The notes under the pieces are model-generated. The model was not told the origin of the DNA. It made no database searches and worked only from the letters and a program-made list of their open reading frames with translations. A DNA stretch of 64,000 bases from the NCBI RefSeq assembly GCF_000829035.1, contig NZ_AP012541.1, forward strand, positions 1,364,001 through 1,428,000, in the 5' to 3' direction. Source of the DNA: Lacticaseibacillus paracasei subsp. paracasei. Lineage in GTDB: Bacteria > Bacillota > Bacilli > Lactobacillales > Lactobacillaceae. The position numbers and the translations under genes are program-made. Below are positions 63,992-64,000 of this stretch, piece by piece (positions within the stretch are counted from its first letter, which is position 1; every line of letters begins with the position of its first letter).

Positions 63992-64000
63992 GTTGGCGTC

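Overview
The window looks like a piece of a Lacticaseibacillus (casei/paracasei/rhamnosus group) chromosome that reaches the replication terminus. This assignment is inference from protein sequence flavour, moderate GC, Gram-positive Shine-Dalgarno sites and Firmicute gene order; I could not run a search. No rRNA, tRNA or CRISPR array was seen.

Layout. (1) 1-28.4 kb: housekeeping block almost entirely on the + strand: pyk end, UPF0756 protein, cvfB, xerD, ribT-scpA-scpB-rluB, FMN riboswitch plus ribU, ferredoxin/ypbB/recQ/LysM, cmk, rpsA, der, HU, a TPR protein, a YitT-family protein, cca, an ABC-F protein, thyA-dfrA, divergent trhA/degV, a GDSL lipase, YpmS, msrA, YozE and a CtpA-type protease. 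(2) 28.4-45.4 kb: rbgA-rnhB-dprA, topA behind a long structured leader, trmFO, xerC, hslVU, a mutarotase, plsY, parE-parC. Three intergenic gaps here carry four copies of a hairpin repeat I do not recognise. (3) 45.4-51 kb: pflB-pflA (anaerobic pyruvate cleavage), a LysR regulator and the Mn-dependent pyrophosphatase ppaC. (4) 51-54.4 kb: the terminus: an IS30-family element, an almost gene-free AT-rich stretch holding a 28-bp site nearly identical to the Bacillus dif site, a gene remnant ending inside it, a strong hairpin, and a XerS-type recombinase. (5) 54.4-64 kb: mostly minus strand: a BceAB-type transporter with its BceRS-type two-component system, an MFS exporter, two tandem GNAT acetyltransferases, a nitroreductase and hisC.

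How it fits together. Coding polarity changes from mostly + to mostly - around the dif-like site, as expected where two replication arms meet. The window also contains the machinery that works there: XerC, XerD, XerS, both topoisomerase IV subunits, topoisomerase I, condensin partners ScpA/ScpB and HU.

Most interesting signals: (a) the four-copy structured repeat, whose flanks and apical loop are conserved while the stem sequences change on both sides with pairing kept; (b) dif together with XerC, XerD and a XerS protein in which the usual catalytic His is Gln; (c) a roughly 190-nt topA leader closed by a perfect 10-bp long-range stem with a competing hairpin next to the ribosome binding site; (d) a perfect 21-bp palindrome between the divergent trhA and degV promoters; (e) two genes whose best Shine-Dalgarno site points to a non-standard start codon.
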